DNA from: an uncultured Thermoleophilia bacterium
GTDB lineage: Bacteria; Actinomycetota; Thermoleophilia; UBA2241
DNA: 7,516 nt
Direction of reading: 5' to 3'
NCBI GenBank assembly: GCA_903921965.1
Contig: CAIXSE010000661.1
Location: 1-7,516 of the forward strand
Below are positions 1-4,044 of the stretch, piece after piece. Position 1 is the first letter of the stretch, and each line of letters opens with the position of its first letter. A program made the position numbers and the translations under genes. Under the pieces are notes generated by a model that saw only the letters and a list, made by a program, of their open reading frames with translations, was not told the DNA's origin and ran no database searches.

Positions 1-97
1 AGCGCACGCCCGGCTCGCCCTCCACGACCTCGTCGACCAGCAGGAACGGCGGACGGTGGGGCAACAGCTGTTCGATCTGGGCGCGGTCGAGCTTCAC
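1..97 (-). CDS. fabZ: 3-hydroxyacyl-[ACP] dehydratase FabZ, N-terminal fragment
   Basis: Only the first 32 codons lie in the window; the gene runs off its left edge. The translation begins (V/M)KLDRAQIEQLLPHRPPF and continues LLVDEVVEGEPG. The LPHRxPFLLVDxV block is the typical N-terminal motif of FabZ, the cytoplasmic enzyme that dehydrates 3-hydroxyacyl-ACP to trans-2-enoyl-ACP in type II fatty-acid synthesis. The catalytic His and Glu lie downstream, outside the window, so activity cannot be judged here. The GTG start at 97-95 overlaps the TGA of the anti-sigma gene in a GTGA arrangement, which implies translational coupling and membership of the sigma/anti-sigma operon. The nearest purine-rich stretch, GGGAG, is about 11 bases upstream, a weak ribosome site that fits coupling. 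A FabA or other hot-dog dehydratase is possible but much less likely given the motif. Confidence 0.92.
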   Translation of the reverse strand, partial: MKLDRAQIEQLLPHRPPFLLVDEVVEGEPGVR

Positions 98-525
98 AGC
101 GGCTTCAGCTCCCTGGAGCGGCGGCCGTGCCTGCTCTCGATGCCGATGACGACGGCGGCGGTGGCCAGCCCCCAGCCGATGAGGTTCTTCACGGGGATGG
201 TGCGGCCGCCGGGGAGCGGGACCGCGCCGAGGGTGTCGTCGAGCTTCTGCAGCACGTCCTCGACGACCCGGGCGAGAGGCTTTGGCGAGCCGGGCGCGGG
301 CTCGTGCCCGACCGCCGTCATGACGCGCTCCGCGAACCCGGGCGGCGGCGCCAGCTCGAGCCGCCCCCACCCGGCGAGCGCGCCGCGCACCTCGCCCACC
401 TGGGCGAGCTCGGCGGCGCAGTCGGGGCAGAAGCTGAGGTGGGCCTGCAGCTCGGCCACCTCGAGGTAGCCCAGCTCGCCGTCCACGTACTCGTTGATGC
501 GCTTGCGGAAGTAGCTGCAGTCCAA
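94..525 (-). CDS. Zinc-finger anti-sigma factor (ZAS family), membrane-tethered
   Basis: This 143-residue protein probably holds the ECF sigma factor encoded just upstream inactive at the membrane. The N-terminus has the anti-sigma zinc-finger pattern: Cys3, then His29-x3-Cys33-x2-Cys36 (HLSFCPDC), preceded by the usual YVDGEL turn near residues 13-18. A Pro-rich linker and a PPPGFAERVM segment follow near residues 60-70. One short hydrophobic stretch, about residues 114-129, is the likely membrane segment, and only about 14 mostly basic residues follow it, so there is no extracytoplasmic sensor domain. The TTG start at 525-523 was chosen because it follows the sigma stop codon by one base, has a good Shine-Dalgarno, and puts Cys3 in its usual place. 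The gene ends in a 4-base overlap with fabZ. Role is inferred from family and position; the inducing signal is unknown. Confidence 0.9.
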   Translation of the reverse strand: MDCSYFRKRINEYVDGELGYLEVAELQAHLSFCPDCAAELAQVGEVRGALAGWGRLELAPPPGFAERVMTAVGHEPAPGSPKPLARVVEDVLQKLDDTLGAVPLPGGRTIPVKNLIGWGLATAAVVIGIESRHGRRSRELKPL

Positions 526-540
526 CTCAGGCCTCCCCCC
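526..540 (-). promoter_or_regulatory. Ribosome binding site of the anti-sigma gene
   Basis: On the minus strand GGGGAGG (538-532) lies 6 bases before the TTG start, inside the last codons of the sigma gene. It is the main reason for accepting the rare TTG start. It lets ribosomes finishing sigma begin anti-sigma directly, as expected for a pair made in fixed ratio. Confidence 0.75.
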
Positions 541-1096
541 GGACGCGTGTGAGCTTGAGGCGCAGCGACGCGCGCCCGCGGTGCACCATGACCTTCACCG
601 TGCCGAGCGGCCGGCCGGTGACCTCGGCGATCTCCTGGTACGGCAGGCCGTACACATCGCGCAGCACCGTCGGCACGCGGTAGTCCTCGGGCAGGTCGCC
701 GAGCGCGGCGACGATCGTGGCCGCGTCGAAGCCCTCGCCCAGCTCGGCCGCCGCCTCGCCGGCCACGTCGGGCACGTCGACCGGCTCCGGCCGCGCCTTC
801 TCGCGCCGCCGGTAGTCGACGGCGGCGGTGAGCGCGAGCCGGAACAGCCAGGTGCTGAAGCTGGCCTCGCTGCGGTACTGGGGCAGCTTGCGGTAGCAGC
901 GCAGGAACGCCTCCTGCGCCGCGTCTTCTGCGTCGGTGTGGTCGCCGAGCACGTTGTAGGCCACCGAGTAGACCATGCCCTGGTACCGCTCCACGATGAG
1001 GGTGAACGCCTGGGCGTCGCCGCCCGCGGCCCGCGCCAGCTCGGCGGGGGACGGGTCGGGCAGCGAGGCCCACTTGTGAGGGTTAGACGGCGGCAT
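527..1096 (-). CDS. ECF (extracytoplasmic function) RNA polymerase sigma factor, RpoE-like
   Basis: This 189-residue protein is a group 4 sigma-70 factor that directs RNA polymerase to a stress or envelope regulon. Region 2 spans about residues 30-100, with DAEDAAQEAFL (55-65) and the promoter -10 recognition stretch WLFRLALTAAVDYRRR (83-98). A short acidic linker follows, then region 4 at about 128-182, with LPYQEIAEVTGRPLGTVK forming the helix-turn-helix that reads the -35 element. Length and domain order are normal for the family, and no extra C-terminal domain is present. The ATG at 1096-1094 has no clear Shine-Dalgarno, but a TAACTT box ends 8 bases before it, suggesting a leaderless or near-leaderless message. 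The partner anti-sigma gene follows one base after the TGA stop, then fabZ. Function as an ECF sigma is secure; the subgroup and regulon are not visible. Confidence 0.95.
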   Translation of the reverse strand: MPPSNPHKWASLPDPSPAELARAAGGDAQAFTLIVERYQGMVYSVAYNVLGDHTDAEDAAQEAFLRCYRKLPQYRSEASFSTWLFRLALTAAVDYRRREKARPEPVDVPDVAGEAAAELGEGFDAATIVAALGDLPEDYRVPTVLRDVYGLPYQEIAEVTGRPLGTVKVMVHRGRASLRLKLTRVRGEA

Positions 1097-1117
1097 GGCG
1101 AGAGAAGTTACACGGGT
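1097..1117 (-). promoter_or_regulatory. Candidate promoter of the sigma/anti-sigma/fabZ operon
   Basis: On the minus strand TAACTT (1110-1105) fits the TAnnnT -10 pattern and ends 8 bases before the sigma ATG, so transcription would begin at or next to the start codon. No good TTGACA-like -35 is seen at 16-18 bases, so an activator or an alternative sigma, perhaps the encoded one, may be needed. The box directly abuts one arm of a CACGGGT/ACCCGTG inverted repeat. Weak evidence. Confidence 0.4.
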
Positions 1118-1156
1118 CCACGGAGGCGCGGAGCGAGCGCCCAGTGTACACCCGTG
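1111..1156. repeat. Inverted repeat CACGGGT / ACCCGTG upstream of the sigma gene
   Basis: Perfect 7-base arms lie at 1111-1117 and 1150-1156, their centres 39 bases apart, close to four helical turns. The inner arm touches the putative -10 box of the sigma operon. The outer arm overlaps the 8-base palindrome GTGTACAC (1144-1151). It could bind a dimeric regulator or be chance in GC-rich DNA. Confidence 0.3.
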
Positions 1157-1157
1157 C

Positions 1158-1193
1158 GGCGCCGGCCCGCGGAAGCGGGCGTCAGCCGGCGCC
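1158..1193 (-). terminator. Stem-loop at the end of the aminotransferase gene, possible terminator
   Basis: Two nested structures are visible. The inner one is a perfect 6-base stem, GCCCGC/GCGGGC at 1165-1170 and 1175-1180, with a 4-base loop, starting one base after the TGA stop at 1184-1182. The outer one pairs perfect 9-base arms, GGCGCCGGC (1158-1166) with GCCGGCGCC (1185-1193), and takes in the stop codon. No T-tract follows in the minus direction, so it is not a classic intrinsic terminator. A T-less terminator or a 3'-end stabilising hairpin is possible. Confidence 0.4.
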
Positions 1194-2330
1194 GCCGCCC
1201 GCGTGCCTGCGCATGAAGCGGTCGAAGGCCTCCAGGCCGTCGTCCAGCCCCAGGCGGCCGACGCCCACGCGGAACCTGTCGGTCGGCGTCTCGCCTATCT
1301 CCGACCGGTAGATGCTCGCCGGCAGCACCAGCACGCCCTCCTCGTCGAGCAGGCGCGCGCAGAAGTCCTCCACGTCGCCGGTCCGGTACCGCGGGAAGCA
1401 GACACAGCCGCCCATCGGCGGCTGCCACTCGAAATCGTCGGCCCAGCGCCCGAAGAAGTCGTCGAACAGGGGCACGTTCGCGGCGATGATGCCGCGGTTG
1501 CGCTCCCAGATGCGCTCGCGGTTGCGCAAGGCGACCGTGGCGAGGAACTCGGCCGGACCCGCGTTGCAGATGGTCGTGTAGTGCTTGCGCTTCTCCAGGC
1601 GCTCGAGGAGCGCACGGTCCTTGCAGGCCAGCCACCCGATGCGCAGGCCCGGCAGGCCGTACGACTTGGAGACCACGTTCAGGGACACCGCCGTCTCGGA
1701 GATGTCGGCCGCCTGCGAGATGGTCACCCTGTCGTCGCGCTCCACGCCGCGGTACACCTCGTCGCAGAACAGGCGGATGTCGCGCACCTCGCAGAGCGCC
1801 ACGAGCTCGCAGAAGTCCACCTCGTCGGGGACGTAGCCCGTCGGGTTGTGCGGGTAGTTGACGGCGATGAGCTTCGTGTTGGGGCGCAGGAGCTTGTGGA
1901 CCTCCTCGATGTCCAGGGCCCAGCCGTTCTCGGGACGCAGGGGGAGCGGGGTGACCTCGGCGCCGGTCGACAGCGTGACCGTCTCCATGGCCTGATAGCA
2001 GGGGACGGCGACGAGCGAGTGGTCGCCCGGCCCGGCGAGCTCCTGCATCGCCCAGTAGAGGGCCTCCTCGGCGCCGGCGAAGGCGAGCACGTGGTCGGCG
2101 TCGACGTGCTCGTAGGTCCCGGCGATGGCCTCGCGGAGCTCGGGCCCGCCCCACGTCTCGGTGTAGCTGAGCGGCAGCGCCAGGAACGCTTCGCGCGCGG
2201 TGTCGCCGCCCATGGCCAGGAGCTCGTCCACGGTCATGCTCTGCGCGTCTGAGGCGGTGAGGTGGTACTTGGCCTTGAACTCCCAGGCGCCGAGGAACTC
2301 CTCCAGCTTGAACGTGCGCAGCGCGGTCAT
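1182..2330 (-). CDS. PLP-dependent aminotransferase, class I/II (fold type I)
   Basis: This 382-residue cytoplasmic enzyme should move an amino group between an amino acid and a 2-oxo acid. The fold type I landmarks are in order: GAEEAL (86-91) for the phosphate of PLP, Tyr112 in the ring-stacking position, NYPHNPTG (158-165) with the conserved Asn162, CDEVYRG (189-195) with Asp190 and Tyr193, and SKSYGLPGLRIGW (221-233) with Lys222 as the Schiff-base lysine. Arg354 in FRVGVG is the likely carboxylate-binding Arg. Length is normal. The ATG at 2330-2328 was chosen because a near-perfect Shine-Dalgarno precedes it and it overlaps the regulator stop in an ATGA. The frame stays open far upstream, but that extension runs antisense-like through other genes and is not coding. 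Substrate is unknown; the DauR-like regulator and nearby ureohydrolase make an arginine- or guanidino-related amino acid a reasonable guess. Confidence 0.95.
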   Translation of the reverse strand: MTALRTFKLEEFLGAWEFKAKYHLTASDAQSMTVDELLAMGGDTAREAFLALPLSYTETWGGPELREAIAGTYEHVDADHVLAFAGAEEALYWAMQELAGPGDHSLVAVPCYQAMETVTLSTGAEVTPLPLRPENGWALDIEEVHKLLRPNTKLIAVNYPHNPTGYVPDEVDFCELVALCEVRDIRLFCDEVYRGVERDDRVTISQAADISETAVSLNVVSKSYGLPGLRIGWLACKDRALLERLEKRKHYTTICNAGPAEFLATVALRNRERIWERNRGIIAANVPLFDDFFGRWADDFEWQPPMGGCVCFPRYRTGDVEDFCARLLDEEGVLVLPASIYRSEIGETPTDRFRVGVGRLGLDDGLEAFDRFMRRHAGGGAG

Positions 2331-2944
2331 GACCGCACCTCCTTGAGCAGGTCGTAGACGGTGGTGCGGGAGGCGCCCAGCGCCCGGGCCGCGTGGGCCG
2401 CGGCGTGCCGCGTGGCGAAGAGGCCGCGCTCGTCGAGGGCGCGTACCAGCTCGAGCCGCTGGGCACGTGTGAGGCGGTCGCGGCGCAGGCCGGCGGCGCG
2501 GCACTCCTCCTCGACGACCGCGCCTATCTGCTCCGACCAGGCGGCCTCGGCCGGCGGCGGGGCCGGCGCCTGCGGCGGCGCCGCGAACCCGGCCAGCAAG
2601 GCGGCCGCCCCCTCCAGGGGCGAGCGGTCGAAGGTGACGACGAGCAGGCCGCGGCGGACGCCTTTGGCGTTCGCCAGCACGACGCCGGCGGCCGTGCCCG
2701 CACGCCCGCCGGGGAGCTCCACGGCGACCGGGCCGAGGACGCCCGCGGCCTGCTCGGCGGCGAGGCGCAGGAGCTCCGGCGCGGGGGCGCTGCGCGCGCC
2801 GCGACCGGCCCCCCACGAGGCCACCGGGCGGCCGCGCCTGAGGTCGTGGACGGTGACCTCGACCAAGGGGTGGAACAGCGCCGCGACCGCCTCGCAGAGA
2901 GGCACGTGCGGCTCGAGCCAGGCGGGTATGCGGTCGTCTGCCAT
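2327..2944 (-). CDS. YheO/DauR-like transcriptional regulator (PAS-like domain plus C-terminal HTH)
   Basis: This 205-residue protein resembles the YheO/DauR family: an N-terminal YheO-like PAS domain (about residues 10-115, starting LEPHVPLCEAVAALFHPLVE) and a C-terminal DauR-type helix-turn-helix (about 145-203), where LVRALDERGLFATRHAA precedes ALGASRTTVYDLLKEVR. An Ala/Pro-rich linker (121-136) joins them. Family members sense small molecules; DauR of Pseudomonas controls D-arginine catabolism. I chose the ATG at 2944-2942. An in-frame TTG at 2980 is the -35 box of the apparent promoter, and the family-like sequence begins only after the ATG. The gene overlaps the aminotransferase by 4 bases (ATGA), so it probably controls that operon and itself. 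Assignment is by remembered motif pattern, without a search; the ligand is unknown. Confidence 0.85.
   Translation of the reverse strand: MADDRIPAWLEPHVPLCEAVAALFHPLVEVTVHDLRRGRPVASWGAGRGARSAPAPELLRLAAEQAAGVLGPVAVELPGGRAGTAAGVVLANAKGVRRGLLVVTFDRSPLEGAAALLAGFAAPPQAPAPPPAEAAWSEQIGAVVEEECRAAGLRRDRLTRAQRLELVRALDERGLFATRHAAAHAARALGASRTTVYDLLKEVRS
2331..2344 (-). promoter_or_regulatory. Strong ribosome binding site of the aminotransferase gene
   Basis: On the minus strand AAGGAGGT (2344-2337), an essentially perfect anti-Shine-Dalgarno match, sits 6 bases before the ATG, inside the last codons of the regulator gene. It fixes the start and contrasts with the leaderless start of the regulator itself. 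Confidence 0.85.
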
Positions 2945-2980
2945 GGCCGGACAGTACGTCCGCGGCAGACCGCGGGTCAA
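2945..2980 (-). promoter_or_regulatory. Leaderless sigma-70-type promoter of the regulator/aminotransferase operon
   Basis: On the minus strand TTGACC (2980-2975), an 18-base spacer, and TACTGT (2956-2951) make a good -35/-10 pair. Only 6 bases separate the -10 box from the ATG at 2944, so transcription should start at about the A of the start codon, and no Shine-Dalgarno is present. This gives a consistent leaderless reading and decides the gene start. Confidence 0.65.
2960..2975. promoter_or_regulatory. Candidate operator: CCGCGG-4-CCGCGG between -35 and -10
   Basis: CCGCGGTCTGCCGCGG (minus strand, 2975-2960) has two perfect 6-base arms around a 4-base centre. It fills nearly all of the spacer between the promoter boxes. 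A dimeric repressor bound here would block RNA polymerase; self-control by the regulator encoded downstream is the obvious candidate, but untested. Confidence 0.45.
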
Positions 2981-3016
2981 CGCGCCGGGCGTGCGACGGC
3001 GCCCTGCGCCCGCCCG

Positions 3017-3997
3017 CTAGCGCCGGAGCGACGCGCCCGCGGCGACCATGAAGAGGCGCGCGACGGCCAGGGCCGTGAGGCCCTGCGGGTCGCGCGCCGG
3101 CACGAACTCGCAGACGTCCATGCCGGCCAGCCGGCAGCGCGTCGCCAGCGCGCGGACGAGGCGGACGGCCTGCCAGAAGAACAGGCCGCCCGGCGCCGGC
3201 CACAGCACGCCGGGGGCGCACGACGGGTCCAGCCCGTCGACATCGACTGTGACGTACAGGCGCCCGCCCTCGGGGAACAGCGCCGGGACGCGGTCGACGC
3301 CGAACTCGTGCACCTCGTCGGCGCGCACGAGCACGTTGCCGGCGGCCTGCGCGTCGGCGACCTCCTGCGGCCGCGCGCTGCCGATGTCGCGCAGGCCGAC
3401 CTGCACGATGGTCTCGACCGTGTCGAGCTCGCGCAGCCGGCGCATCGGGCTCGAGTAGCCGTCGCGGACGCCGCCCACCTCGTCGCGGAAGTCCAGGTGG
3501 GCGTCGATCTGCAGCACGTGCACGGGCAGGCGGTCGTCGAGCCCGCGCACGACGAAGAAGGGCACGGCGTGGTCGCCGCCCACGACGAGCGGCACGGCGC
3601 CGGCCGAGACCGCGGCGCGGGTGGCGGCCGTGACGGCCGCCGAGCCGGCGGCGGGGTCGCCGGCCGGACACGGCACGTCGCCGCAGTCGACGAGGGGGAG
3701 CGGCGCACCCGGCTCTTCGAGCGCGCCGCCGATGTCGAAGTCGTAGTGGTCGAGCGACGTCGCGTAGACCTGGGAGGCGGCGCGCACCGCATCCGGCGCC
3801 GGCAGCCCGATGAAGGGGCCCCCGGCCGCCGGGCCCGTCTCGAACGGCGGGTCGGCGTCCGGCGGGTACGGTGTGACGTAGGGCGCGCCGAAGAAGGCGA
3901 AGCCCCGCGGCGCGGCCGCCGGCTCGGGGCAGGGCGCCGCGCCGAGGAAGGTGACCCCGGCGCCTCCCGCTCCGGGCTGTCCGAACGGCGCGTCCAC
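3017..3997 (-). CDS. Ureohydrolase of the agmatinase/arginase superfamily
   Basis: This 326-residue cytoplasmic enzyme should hydrolyse a guanidino or related group, releasing urea. All expected ligands of the two-manganese site are visible: His143 in GGDHA (140-144), Asp165, His167 and Asp169 in DAHLD, and Asp252 and Asp254 in VTVDVDGLDP. CEFVPARDPQGLTALAVARL (296-315) matches the usual C-terminal signature, with Glu297 in the expected place. The loop that usually reads HGxPFRR is DGYSSPMRR (179-187) and lacks the conserved His. The N-terminus has an Ala/Pro/Gly-rich stretch of about 30 residues before FFGAPY. The GTG start at 3997-3995 is preceded 6 bases away by a TAGGAT box, so probably leaderless; it is the last plausible start before the divergent promoter. 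Agmatinase, guanidinobutyrase and related substrates cannot be told apart. Same strand as the downstream regulator, but that gene has its own promoter. Confidence 0.92.
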   Translation of the reverse strand: MDAPFGQPGAGGAGVTFLGAAPCPEPAAAPRGFAFFGAPYVTPYPPDADPPFETGPAAGGPFIGLPAPDAVRAASQVYATSLDHYDFDIGGALEEPGAPLPLVDCGDVPCPAGDPAAGSAAVTAATRAAVSAGAVPLVVGGDHAVPFFVVRGLDDRLPVHVLQIDAHLDFRDEVGGVRDGYSSPMRRLRELDTVETIVQVGLRDIGSARPQEVADAQAAGNVLVRADEVHEFGVDRVPALFPEGGRLYVTVDVDGLDPSCAPGVLWPAPGGLFFWQAVRLVRALATRCRLAGMDVCEFVPARDPQGLTALAVARLFMVAAGASLRR

Positions 3998-4044
3998 AGG
4001 CCCATCCTATCTGCCTGTTTCCGAACGGGTAAGGTTCCCGACGG
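3998..4044. promoter_or_regulatory. Divergent, apparently overlapping promoters of the ureohydrolase and ABC exporter
   Basis: Leftward: -10 TAGGAT (minus, 4009-4004) ends 6 bases before the GTG, with a poor -35 TTACCC (4032-4027) at 17 bases. Rightward: -10 TAAGGT (4030-4035) ends 9 bases before the ATG at 4045; its -35 position falls on the leftward -10. The leftward -35 in turn overlaps the rightward -10, so the polymerases could not bind together. AGGA and AAGG could instead be weak Shine-Dalgarno sites, which leaves the leaderless reading uncertain. Confidence 0.5.

Noticed and set aside
2945..2980. TTG at 2980 as the start of the regulator, adding 12 residues
   Set aside because: That TTG is the first three bases of the apparent -35 box, no ribosome site precedes it, and the added residues do not look like the family's N-terminus.
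2981..3016. Possible terminator hairpin after the ureohydrolase stop
   Set aside because: Only short, imperfect GC pairings such as GGGCG/CGCCC over a long loop, with no T-tract; not better than expected from composition.
3981..4028. Direct repeat CCGAACGG at 3981-3988 and 4021-4028, 40 bases apart
   Set aside because: An 8-base match in GC-rich DNA with one copy inside the ureohydrolase coding sequence; there is no symmetry or third copy to suggest a binding site.
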